DNA from: Streptomyces sp. NBC_01481
Lineage (GTDB): Bacteria; Actinomycetota; Actinomycetes; Streptomycetales; Streptomycetaceae
DNA length: 64,000 nt
Assembly: GCF_026339995.1 (NCBI RefSeq)
Contig: NZ_JAPEPT010000007.1
Span: 186,001 to 250,000, forward strand
Direction of reading: 5' to 3'
The notes under the pieces were generated by a model. That model saw nothing but the letters and a program-made list of their open reading frames with translations. It was not told the origin of the DNA and did not search any database. Shown here in pieces: positions 18,600-26,622 of this stretch; positions within the stretch are counted from its first letter, which is position 1, and each line of letters opens with the position of its first letter. Position numbers and translations under genes: made by a program.

Positions 18600-19148
18600 T
18601 CACCCGCGCTTCCGTAGCTCCTCCCGTGCCTCCATCAGCGCGAACCCCAGCAGATTGAGCCCGCGCCAGCGCGCGGGATCCTGCGCCCGCTCGTCGTCCG
18701 CGGCCAGCCCGATGCCCCACACCCGGTCGAGCGGGCTGGCCTCCACGAGCACCCGGTCCCCCGTGCCCAGCAGATAGTCGCGCAGCTCGGCATGCTGTCC
18801 GAACTTGTGCACACTGCCCGAGCGCACGATCGCGAACCGCTCGCGCTCCCATATCGCGTCGTCGAAACCGCGCACCAGCCGCCCGGCCCGCTTGGCCGCG
18901 GCAGGGCTGGTCGCGGTGAGCGCCTGCCGCTCGGCCTCCGCGTCGCCGAAGAGCCGTGCCTTGCCCGCCATCATCCAGTGCTCCGCCGTGGCGTACCGCA
19001 CGCCGTCGACCACGAACGGTGACGGCCACCACTGGCTGAGACAGCTCGGGCCGATGCTCCCGTCCCGGCGCGGCGCGTGCCCCCAGAAGTGCAGAAACTT
19101 CACTCGCTTGTCGCTGCTGACCTGCTGGATCAGCTCTTCCATCCCCAT
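18600..19148 (-). CDS. NADAR family protein (YbiA/COG3236-like)
   Basis: A 182-residue NADAR protein. Family landmarks are KFLHFWGHAP, the LSQWWPSPFVVDGVRYATAEHWMMAGKARLFGD block with the active-site Glu/Trp, and the closing WRGLNLLGFALMEAREELR. Family members act as N-glycosidases in riboflavin-intermediate breakdown, or as ADP-ribosyl hydrolases that reverse DNA/RNA ADP-ribosylation. No ADP-ribosyltransferase is adjacent here, so the substrate is open. The start may be ATG 19148 or 19142. It is divergent from the polyamine operon. Confidence 0.85.
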   Translation of the reverse strand: MGMEELIQQVSSDKRVKFLHFWGHAPRRDGSIGPSCLSQWWPSPFVVDGVRYATAEHWMMAGKARLFGDAEAERQALTATSPAAAKRAGRLVRGFDDAIWERERFAIVRSGSVHKFGQHAELRDYLLGTGDRVLVEASPLDRVWGIGLAADDERAQDPARWRGLNLLGFALMEAREELRKRG

Positions 19149-19185
19149 GCACGCGAGTCTGGCATCCAGCACTGACACTCCGTAC

Positions 19186-19256
19186 GCCTTTTGTCGCCAT
19201 GACCCGACACATGGTCGACCGATTCCGTCGCGTAACCAAAAGGCAACAACGGAATC
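19186..19256. promoter_or_regulatory. Nested inverted repeats in polyamine-operon promoter region
   Basis: GCCTTTTG (19186-19193) with CAAAAGGC (19237-19244) and GATTCCGT (19221-19228) with ACGGAATC (19249-19256) are perfect 8-bp inverted repeats between the NADAR gene and the divergent dehydrogenase. Candidate binding sites for a polyamine-responsive regulator. Confidence 0.4.
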
Positions 19257-19323
19257 CCTTGTTGGAGACGGGTTGCTCTGTCAGGATCGGCACTCAATTC
19301 GAGCTGGAACAACGGAGAGCTTC

Positions 19324-20838
19324 ATGAGCAACCGCTTCCAGGCGCGGGACCGCTACGCCGACGGCGCGCAGTACATCGGCGGGCGGCTGCGGCCCGGCAC
19401 CTCAGGACGTACGCAGGACATCGTCGACCCGGCCACCGGGGAGACGGTCCACAGCTACGAGCTGGCAGCCACCGCCGATGTCGACGCGGCCGTCGCCGCT
19501 GCCCGCGATGCCTTCCCCGGCTGGGCGGGCGCCACCCCGGGCGAGCGCTCCGACGCCCTGCACCGCTTCGCCTCCGTCCTCGCGGAGCAGTCCGCCGACC
19601 TCGCGTACGCCGAGTCCCTCCAGTGCGGCAAGCCGATCCGGCTCACCACCGAGTTCGACGTCCCGGGCACCGTCGACAACACGGCCTTCTTCGCGGGCGC
19701 CGCGCGCCATCTCCAGGGGCAGTCGGCCGGTGAGTACAGCGGTGACCACACCTCGTACGTACGCCGGGAGCCGATCGGAGTCGTCGGCTCCATCGCTCCC
19801 TGGAACTACCCGCTCCAGATGGCTGCCTGGAAGGTCCTCCCGGCCATCGCCGCGGGCAACACCATCGTCCTCAAGCCCGCCGAGATCACCCCGCTGACCT
19901 CGCTGATGTTCGCCGAGGCCGCCAAGGCGGCCGGGATCCCCGACGGCGTGGTCAACATCGTCAACGGCGCGGGCAAGGACGCGGGCGAGCATCTCGTCGG
20001 GCACCCCGATGTCGCCATGACCTCCTTCACCGGTTCGACCCCCGTCGGCAAGCGCGTCGCCGAGATCGCCACCGCCACCGTCAAGCGCCTGCATCTGGAG
20101 CTCGGCGGCAAGGCCCCCTTCGTGGTCTTCGACGACGCCGACCTGGAGGCCGCGATCCACGGCGCCGTTGCCGGCTCGCTGATCAACTCCGGCCAGGACT
20201 GCACGGCCGCCACCCGCGCCTATGTGCAGCGGCCGCTGTACGACGCCTTCGTCAGCGGTGTCGCCGATCTGATGGCGGGCGTCCGCCTCGGTGACCCCCT
20301 CGACCCCGCCACCGACCTCGGCCCGCTCGTCTCGCACCTCCAGCGCGACCGCGTCGCGGGCTTCGTCGACCGTGCCCGCGCCTACGCCACGGTCGTCACC
20401 GGCGGCGAAGCCCCGGGCGGTGACCTGGAGAAGGGCGCCTACTACCGGCCCACCCTCGTCGCCGGCGCAGCCCAGGACAGCGAGATCGTCCAGTCCGAGA
20501 TCTTCGGTCCGGTCCTCGTCGTCCTCCCCTTCGACTCCGACGACGAAGGCATCGCGCTGGCCAACGACACCCCCTACGGCCTCGCCGCCTCCGCCTGGAG
20601 CCGCGACGTGTTCCGCGCGAACCGCGCCACCCGCGAGATCAAGGCGGGGTGCGTCTGGGTCAACGACCACATTCCGATCATCAGCGAGATGCCTCATGGC
20701 GGATACAAGGCCTCTGGCTTCGGAAAGGACATGTCGGCGTACTCCTTCGAGGAGTACACGCAGGTCAAGCACGTGATGTACGACAACACCGCGGTAGCCA
20801 GGAAGGACTGGCACCGCACCATCTTCGGGGACCGATAG
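19324..20838 (+). CDS. Aldehyde dehydrogenase (aminobutyraldehyde type), first gene of polyamine operon
   Basis: A 504-residue NAD(P)-dependent aldehyde dehydrogenase. It shows APWNYPLQMAAWK, FTGSTPVGKRV, LELGGKAP (general base) and NSGQDCTAATR (nucleophile Cys). It is about 25 residues longer than the 12.3-kb paralogue at the ends, finishing AVARKDWHRTIFGDR. It heads an operon that continues with a polyamine-binding protein, PotABC and an amine oxidoreductase, so it most likely oxidises the aminoaldehyde from imported putrescine. ATG 19324 follows CGGAGAG at good spacing. Confidence 0.87.
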   Translation: MSNRFQARDRYADGAQYIGGRLRPGTSGRTQDIVDPATGETVHSYELAATADVDAAVAAARDAFPGWAGATPGERSDALHRFASVLAEQSADLAYAESLQCGKPIRLTTEFDVPGTVDNTAFFAGAARHLQGQSAGEYSGDHTSYVRREPIGVVGSIAPWNYPLQMAAWKVLPAIAAGNTIVLKPAEITPLTSLMFAEAAKAAGIPDGVVNIVNGAGKDAGEHLVGHPDVAMTSFTGSTPVGKRVAEIATATVKRLHLELGGKAPFVVFDDADLEAAIHGAVAGSLINSGQDCTAATRAYVQRPLYDAFVSGVADLMAGVRLGDPLDPATDLGPLVSHLQRDRVAGFVDRARAYATVVTGGEAPGGDLEKGAYYRPTLVAGAAQDSEIVQSEIFGPVLVVLPFDSDDEGIALANDTPYGLAASAWSRDVFRANRATREIKAGCVWVNDHIPIISEMPHGGYKASGFGKDMSAYSFEEYTQVKHVMYDNTAVARKDWHRTIFGDR

Positions 20839-20888
20839 CCAGCCCAGCGCCGCTCGACCGGCGGCACCATCCCGAAAGGGCACAGCGC

Positions 20889-22136
20889 ATGGATCAGCAC
20901 GAGCCGGACGTCCTGTCCGCAGCCCAACTGGCAGCGATGCGACGCAGCATCACCAGCGGCCGGGGCGCCCTCACCCGCCGTTCGATGCTGCGCGCCGGTG
21001 GTATAGGCGCGCTCACCGTCGGCGGCCTCGCCTCTCTCAGCGCCTGCGGCATCCCGCCCGCGAAGCGCGAGGGAGAGGGAGCGGTCTCGGACGACCACTC
21101 CAGTGCGGAGAAGCGGATCAGCTTCTCCAACTGGACCGAGTACATGGACGTCAGCGAGGACGAGAAGCACCGTCCCACGCTGGAGCAGTTCACCAAGCGG
21201 ACCGGTATCAAGGTCAAGTACACCGAGGACATCAACGACAACGTCGAGTTCTTCGGAAAGATCCAGCCGCAGCTCGCCGCGGGCCAGGACACCGGCCGCG
21301 ACCTGATATGCGTCACCGACTGGCTGGCGGCGCGGATGATCCGGCTCGGCTGGGTGCAGAAGCTCGACGCCTCGCTGCTTCCGCACGCGTACGCCAATCT
21401 CTCCCCCCAGTTCCGCAGCCCCGACTGGGACCCGGGTCGCGCCTACTCCTACCCGTGGACCGGCATTTCGACCGTCATCGCCTACAACGCCAAGGCGACC
21501 GGCGGCAAGAAGGTCGACTCCGTCACGCAGCTCCTGGACGACCCCACGCTCAAGGGCCGGGTCGGCTTCCTCACCGAGATGCGTGACTCGGTCGGCATGA
21601 CCCTTCTCGACATGGGCAAAGACCCGGCCAAGGTCAACGACGCCGACTACGACGCGGCGATCGGCCGGCTCCAGAAGGGCGTCGACAAGAAGCAGATCCG
21701 GCGCTTCACGGGCAACGACTACACCTCGGACCTGGACAAGGGCGATATCGCCGCCTGTCTCGCCTGGGCCGGTGACCTCATTCAGCTCCAGGTCGACAAC
21801 CCCGACATCAAGTTCTCGATCCCGGCGGCCGGTTACATGACCTCGTCCGACAATCTGCTGGTCCCGGCCAACGCCAGGCACCAGAAGAACGCCACCCGGC
21901 TGATCGACTACTACTACGAGCTCCCCGTCGCCGCCCAGCTCGCCGCGTACATCAACTATGTGTGCCCGGTCGAGGGCGTCGCCGCCGAACTCACCAAGAT
22001 AGACAAGTCGCTTGCCGAGAACACGCTGATCCTCCCGGACAAGGCCATGGCCGCCAAGTCCCACGCCTTCCGCTCGCTCAGCAGCGCGGAGGAGAAGGCG
22101 TACGAAGAGAAGTTCGCCAAGCTCATCGGCGCCTGA
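20889..22136 (+). CDS. Polyamine ABC transporter substrate-binding protein (PotD-like, Tat lipoprotein)
   Basis: A 415-residue extracellular binding protein for spermidine/putrescine-type ligands. The signal has a twin-arginine stretch (LTRRSMLRAGGIGALTVGG) followed by the lipobox SLSAC, so it is probably exported folded by Tat and then lipidated. The mature part shows PotD-like features: ISFSNWTEYMDV at the start, and ligand-site aromatics such as YPWTGISTVIAYN and AWAGDL. It lies 50 bp after the dehydrogenase gene and 43 bp before the ATPase gene in the same operon. Confidence 0.9.
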   Translation: MDQHEPDVLSAAQLAAMRRSITSGRGALTRRSMLRAGGIGALTVGGLASLSACGIPPAKREGEGAVSDDHSSAEKRISFSNWTEYMDVSEDEKHRPTLEQFTKRTGIKVKYTEDINDNVEFFGKIQPQLAAGQDTGRDLICVTDWLAARMIRLGWVQKLDASLLPHAYANLSPQFRSPDWDPGRAYSYPWTGISTVIAYNAKATGGKKVDSVTQLLDDPTLKGRVGFLTEMRDSVGMTLLDMGKDPAKVNDADYDAAIGRLQKGVDKKQIRRFTGNDYTSDLDKGDIAACLAWAGDLIQLQVDNPDIKFSIPAAGYMTSSDNLLVPANARHQKNATRLIDYYYELPVAAQLAAYINYVCPVEGVAAELTKIDKSLAENTLILPDKAMAAKSHAFRSLSSAEEKAYEEKFAKLIGA

Positions 22137-22179
22137 TCTGCCCCCCCTGCTCCCCTCGACACCACTGGGACCGCGACCC

Positions 22180-23331
22180 ATGACTGAAAAGACAGAGGGC
22201 GGCGACGTCCGCCTCTCCGGGATCAGCAAGACCTTCGGCAGTTTCACGGCCGTCCATCCGCTCGATCTGACCATCCCGCAGGGCTCGTTCTTCGCCCTGC
22301 TCGGCGCTTCCGGCTGCGGAAAGACCACCACCCTGCGGATGATCGCCGGTCTTGAGGACCCGAGCACCGGAACGGTGTTCCTCGGCGACAAGGACGTTAC
22401 CGGCCTGCCGCCGTACAAACGCCCCGTCAACACCGTCTTCCAGAGCTATGCGCTCTTCCCGCACCTCGACATCTACGAGAACGTCGCCTTCGGACTGCGC
22501 AGGCGCGGCATCAAGTCGGTGAAGAAGCAGGTCGGCGACATGCTCGACCTCGTCGAGCTCGGCGACTTCGCCAAGCGCAAGCCGCACCAGCTCTCCGGCG
22601 GCCAGCAGCAGCGCGTCGCCGTGGCCCGCGCGCTCATCAACCACCCCCAGGTGCTGCTCCTCGACGAGCCCCTCGGCGCCCTCGACCTCAAGCTGCGCCG
22701 CCAGATGCAGCTGGAGCTCAAGCGCATCCAGACCGAGGTCGGCATCACCTTCGTACATGTCACCCACGACCAGGAGGAGGCCATGACCATGGCCGACACG
22801 GTCGCGGTCATGAGCGGCGGACGGGTCGAGCAGCTCGGCGCGCCCGCCGAGCTCTACGAGAACCCGCAGACCACTTTTGTCGCCAACTTCCTGGGCACCT
22901 CCAACCTCATCGAGGCCGAGGTCGCGTCCAACAGCGGCGGCGAGGTCATCGTCACGGCCGCCGACGCCAAGCTGCGGCTGCCCGCCCAGCGCTGCGCCAC
23001 CCAGCCCCGCACCGGCGGGAAGCTGCTGGTCGGCGTGCGCCCGGAGAAGATATCGCTGGCGCACGCGGACGACGCGGGCACGATCAACGACGGCCGCAAC
23101 CGGTTCACCGGCACGATCGCCGACTCCAGCTTCATCGGTGTCTCCACCCAGTTCGTCATCGACAGCCCGGTCTGCCCGGAGCTTGAGGTGTACGTACAGA
23201 ACATCGAGCGGGACCCGCGCCTGGTGCCCGGCGCCGAGGTCGTCCTGCACTGGAACCCGGAGCACACCTTCGGTCTGGACGCCGCCCAGGACATCGACGC
23301 CGGTGTGGAGACGGTGGAGGAGACGCCATGA
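22180..23331 (+). CDS. potA: Polyamine ABC transporter ATP-binding protein (PotA-like)
   Basis: A 383-residue importer ATPase. Motifs are Walker A GASGCGKTT, Q-loop VFQSYALFPHL, signature LSGGQQQR, Walker B LLLDEPLGALD and H-loop VTHD. A C-terminal TOBE domain (VGVRPEKISL) is typical of PotA and MalK-type proteins. No clear ribosome-binding site precedes the ATG. Its stop overlaps the PotB start (ATGA), so expression of the permease is coupled. Confidence 0.9.
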   Translation: MTEKTEGGDVRLSGISKTFGSFTAVHPLDLTIPQGSFFALLGASGCGKTTTLRMIAGLEDPSTGTVFLGDKDVTGLPPYKRPVNTVFQSYALFPHLDIYENVAFGLRRRGIKSVKKQVGDMLDLVELGDFAKRKPHQLSGGQQQRVAVARALINHPQVLLLDEPLGALDLKLRRQMQLELKRIQTEVGITFVHVTHDQEEAMTMADTVAVMSGGRVEQLGAPAELYENPQTTFVANFLGTSNLIEAEVASNSGGEVIVTAADAKLRLPAQRCATQPRTGGKLLVGVRPEKISLAHADDAGTINDGRNRFTGTIADSSFIGVSTQFVIDSPVCPELEVYVQNIERDPRLVPGAEVVLHWNPEHTFGLDAAQDIDAGVETVEETP

Positions 23332-24254
23332 CCGTCACCGAGGCACCGCCCGCCTCGCCCGCCGTCGAGCCGGTCGTCCACAAACCGTCCGTACGCCGCA
23401 AGCTTGTCCCGTACTGGCTGCTGCTGCCCGGCATCCTCTGGCTGATCGTCTTCTTCGCGCTGCCGCTGGTCTACCAGGCCTCGACATCCGTGCAGACGGG
23501 CTCCCTCGAAGGGGGCTTCAAGGTCACCTGGCACTTCCAGACCTACTGGGACGCGCTGACCGAGTACTACCCGCAGTTCCTGCGCTCGGTGCTCTACGCC
23601 GGCACGGCCACGATCCTGTGTCTGCTGCTCGGCTACCCGCTCGCGTATCTGATCGCGTTCAAGGCGGGCCGCTGGCGCAACCTGCTGCTGGTGCTGGTCA
23701 TCGCACCGTTCTTCACCAGCTTCCTGATCCGTACGCTCGCCTGGAAGACGATCCTCGCGGACGGCGGCCCGGTGGTGAACGTGCTGGACAGCGTCGGCTT
23801 CCTGGACGTCACCGGCTGGCTCGGAATGACCGAGGGCAACCGGCTGCTCGCCACCCCGCTCGCGGTGGTCTGCGGTCTGACGTACAACTTCCTGCCGTTC
23901 ATGATCCTGCCGCTGTACACCTCGCTGGAGCGGATCGACCCGCGGCTCCACGAGGCGGCGGGGGACCTGTACGCGAAGGGGTCCACCACCTTCCGCAAGG
24001 TGACCTTCCCGCTGTCCATGCCCGGTGTCGTCTCCGGCACCCTGCTGACCTTCATCCCGGCCAGCGGTGACTACGTGAATGCCGAACTGCTCGGCTCCAC
24101 CGACACCAAGATGGTCGGCAACGTCATCCAGTCGCAGTTCCTGAGGGTGCTCGACTACCCGACCGCGGCCGCGCTGTCGTTCATTCTCATGGCGGTCGTG
24201 CTGATCATGGTCACCGTCTACATCCGCCGGGCCGGAACGGAGGACCTGGTCTGA
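23328..24254 (+). CDS. potB: Polyamine ABC transporter permease (PotB-like)
   Basis: A 308-residue inner-membrane permease with about six helices (the first is YWLLLPGILWLIVFFALPLVY). The EAA loop is seen in DPRLHEAAGDLYAKGSTTFRKVTFPLSMPG. An N-terminal cytoplasmic Pro/Ala-rich tail precedes the first helix. Order within the operon (PotD-A-B-C) supports the PotB role. It overlaps its neighbours by four bases and one base on either side. Confidence 0.9.
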   Translation: MTVTEAPPASPAVEPVVHKPSVRRKLVPYWLLLPGILWLIVFFALPLVYQASTSVQTGSLEGGFKVTWHFQTYWDALTEYYPQFLRSVLYAGTATILCLLLGYPLAYLIAFKAGRWRNLLLVLVIAPFFTSFLIRTLAWKTILADGGPVVNVLDSVGFLDVTGWLGMTEGNRLLATPLAVVCGLTYNFLPFMILPLYTSLERIDPRLHEAAGDLYAKGSTTFRKVTFPLSMPGVVSGTLLTFIPASGDYVNAELLGSTDTKMVGNVIQSQFLRVLDYPTAAALSFILMAVVLIMVTVYIRRAGTEDLV

Positions 24255-25051
24255 TGCGCTGGATACGGAACAACCTTGTGGTCATCGCGGGGCTGCTCAC
24301 GCTCGCGTACCTGATCCTGCCGAACATCGTCGTGATGGTGTTCTCGTTCAACAAGCCCGCCGGGCGGTTCAACTACTCCTGGCAGGAGTTCTCCACCGAC
24401 GCCTGGAAGGACCCGTGCGGAGTCGCCGACATGTGCGGCTCGCTCTCCCTGTCCCTCCAGCTCGCGCTGTGGGCCACCATCGGCGCGACCGTCCTTGGCT
24501 CGATGATCGCCTTCGCGCTGGTCCGCTACCGCTTCCGGGCGCGTGGCGCGGTCAACTCGCTGATCTTCCTGCCGATGGCGATGCCCGAGGTCGTCATGGC
24601 CGCATCCCTGCTCACGCTGTTCCTCAACCTGGGCGCGGAGCTGGGCTTCTGGACCATCCTCATCGCGCACACCATGTTCTGCCTCAGCTTCGTGGTGGTC
24701 GCGGTCAAGGCGCGTGTGCTGTCGATGGACCCGCGCCTCGAGGAGGCCGCGCGCGACCTGTACGCGGGACCTGTGCAGACCTTCGTACGGGTCACGCTGC
24801 CGATCGCCGCTCCCGGCATCGCGGCCGGCGCGATGCTCGCGTTCGCGCTCTCCTTCGACGACTTCATCATCACCAACTTCAACTCGGGCAACACCGTCAC
24901 CTTCCCCATGTTCGTGTGGGGCTCGGCGCAGCGCGGCACGCCCGTCCAGATCAATGTCATCGGCACAGCGATGTTCGCCATCGCCGTGCTGATCGTGGCC
25001 GGTGGCCAGATCATCAGCGGCAGGCGGAAGAACAGCGCCTTGTCCAAGTAG
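24254..25051 (+). CDS. potC: Polyamine ABC transporter permease (PotC-like)
   Basis: A 265-residue permease with six predicted helices (the first is NNLVVIAGLLTLAYLILPNIV) and an EAA loop in DPRLEEAARDLYAGPVQTFVRVTLPIAAPG. It lacks the long N-terminal tail of PotB, as is usual for PotC. It starts on the last base of the PotB stop and is followed 19 bp later by the oxidoreductase. It completes the polyamine importer. Confidence 0.9.
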   Translation: MRWIRNNLVVIAGLLTLAYLILPNIVVMVFSFNKPAGRFNYSWQEFSTDAWKDPCGVADMCGSLSLSLQLALWATIGATVLGSMIAFALVRYRFRARGAVNSLIFLPMAMPEVVMAASLLTLFLNLGAELGFWTILIAHTMFCLSFVVVAVKARVLSMDPRLEEAARDLYAGPVQTFVRVTLPIAAPGIAAGAMLAFALSFDDFIITNFNSGNTVTFPMFVWGSAQRGTPVQINVIGTAMFAIAVLIVAGGQIISGRRKNSALSK

Positions 25052-25070
25052 CTCCGAAGGAGTGGAAACC

Positions 25071-26483
25071 ATGGCCCCAGCTGCCATGACCTTTGCCTCA
25101 TCACTCTCCGACGCCCAGCCCGTCTCCTACTGGCTGGACGACCCCGCGAAGCCCGGCGCACTGCCGGCACTGACCGGCGACGAGCACTGTGACCTCCTCG
25201 TCGTCGGCGGCGGATACAGCGGACTGTGGACCGCGCTGCTCGCCAAGGAGCGCGACCCCGGGCGGAACGTCGTACTGATCGAGGGGCGCGAGGTGGGCTG
25301 GGCCGCCTCGGGCCGCAACGGCGGCTTCTGCGCCGCATCGCTCACCCACGGCCTCGGCAACGGACTCGCCCGCTGGCCCGGGGACATGGCGAAGCTGGAG
25401 GAGCTCGGCGGCCGCAATCTCGACGCCATCGAGGCGGCGGTCGCCACGTACTCCATCGACTGCGACTTCGAGCGCACCGGTGAGATCGACGTCGCCACCG
25501 AGCCCCACCAGGCCGAAGAGCTCCGGGAGATGTACGAGGAGGCGACACAGCTCGGCTTCACCGGGCTCGAACTCCTCGACCAGGACGCGGTACGGGCCGA
25601 GGTGAACTCCCCGACCTTCCTCGGCGGCCTGTGGGACCGGCGCGGTGTCGCGATGCTGCATCCGGCCAAGCTCGCCTGGGGTCTGAAGCAAGCCTGCCTG
25701 GACCTCGGCGTACGGATCTACGAGAACACCAGCGGGCAGCAACTCGCTGCGTCCGGCCCGGGGATGGCGGTCCGCACCCCCTACGGCCGGGTCTTCGCAC
25801 GCCAGGTCGCGCTCGGCACGAACGTCTTCCCGTCCCTGGTCAAGCGGGTGCGCGCGTACACCGTCCCGGTCTACGACTACGCCCTGATGACCGAACCTCT
25901 CAGCCCGGAGCAGCTCGCCGCGATCGGCTGGAAGCGCCGGCAGGGACTGGGCGACAGCGCGAACCAGTTCCACTACTTCCGGATCACCGCCGACCACCGC
26001 ATCCTCTGGGGTGGCTACGACGCGATCTATCCGTACGGCGGCAGGGTCAGCGCCGAGATGGACCACCGGCCCGAGACCTATCTGAAGCTCGCCGGCCACT
26101 TCTTCCGCTGCTTCCCGCAGCTGGAGGGGCTGCGCTTCAGCCATGCCTGGGGCGGTGCGATCGACACGTGTTCGCGCTTCTCGGCCTTCTTCGGAACCGC
26201 GCACGGCGGCAAGGTCGCCTACGCGGCCGGCTACACGGGTCTGGGCGTCGGCGCGACCCGCTTCGGCGCGGACGTCATGCTCGATCTGCTCTCCGGGCAG
26301 CCGACCGAGCGCACGGAGCTGGAGATGGTGCGCAGCAAGCCGCTGCCGTTCCCGCCGGAGCCCGTCGCCTGGGCCGGTATCGGTCTCACCAAATGGGCGC
26401 TGGCCAGGGCGGACGCCAATGGCGGCCGCCGCAATGTGTGGCTGAAGGCGATGGACAGGCTCGGCCTCGGCTTCGACAGCTAG
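25071..26483 (+). CDS. FAD-dependent amine oxidoreductase (DAO family; PuuB-like)
   Basis: A 470-residue flavoprotein with the FAD Rossmann motif DLLVVGGGYSGLWTALLAKE, followed by VVLIEGREVGWAASGRNGGFC. The C-terminal FAD contact is YAAGYTGLGVGATRFGADV. It resembles gamma-glutamylputrescine oxidase and related D-amino-acid-oxidase-fold amine oxidases. Being the last gene of the polyamine uptake operon, it probably oxidises an imported or glutamylated polyamine. ATG 25071 follows GAAGGAG. The exact substrate is not readable. Confidence 0.85.
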   Translation: MAPAAMTFASSLSDAQPVSYWLDDPAKPGALPALTGDEHCDLLVVGGGYSGLWTALLAKERDPGRNVVLIEGREVGWAASGRNGGFCAASLTHGLGNGLARWPGDMAKLEELGGRNLDAIEAAVATYSIDCDFERTGEIDVATEPHQAEELREMYEEATQLGFTGLELLDQDAVRAEVNSPTFLGGLWDRRGVAMLHPAKLAWGLKQACLDLGVRIYENTSGQQLAASGPGMAVRTPYGRVFARQVALGTNVFPSLVKRVRAYTVPVYDYALMTEPLSPEQLAAIGWKRRQGLGDSANQFHYFRITADHRILWGGYDAIYPYGGRVSAEMDHRPETYLKLAGHFFRCFPQLEGLRFSHAWGGAIDTCSRFSAFFGTAHGGKVAYAAGYTGLGVGATRFGADVMLDLLSGQPTERTELEMVRSKPLPFPPEPVAWAGIGLTKWALARADANGGRRNVWLKAMDRLGLGFDS

Positions 26484-26505
26484 AGAGGTCGCACGTTTTC
26501 GGATG

Positions 26506-26616
26506 CTCCGGGCATGGGGGGAGTGAGGGGAGCCGGGCGCTGCCAGAGGTCTTGACAACATTGATTGGTCTGGACCATGTTGAGCGCGCTCCCACTCAAT
26601 CCCCCCATGCCCGGAG
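26506..26616. repeat. 21-bp inverted repeat bracketing the chitinase promoter
   Basis: CTCCGGGCATGGGGGGA (from 26506) pairs with TCCCCCCATGCCCGGAG (ending 26616): 17 perfect pairs, then one mismatch and three further pairs. The right arm contains the GGAG of the chitinase ribosome-binding site; the -35/-10 and dre site lie in the 69-bp loop. Confidence 0.75.
26552..26581 (+). promoter_or_regulatory. Chitinase promoter with DasR (dre) operator
   Basis: TTGACA (26552-26557) is an exact -35. CATGTT (26576-26581) gives an 18-bp spacer. Within the spacer and -10 lies ATTGGTCTGGACCATG (26564-26579), one step from the DasR consensus TGGTCTAGACCA. DasR is the GlcNAc-responsive GntR repressor of chitin genes in Streptomyces. 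Confidence 0.8.
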
Positions 26617-26622
26617 GCAGTT

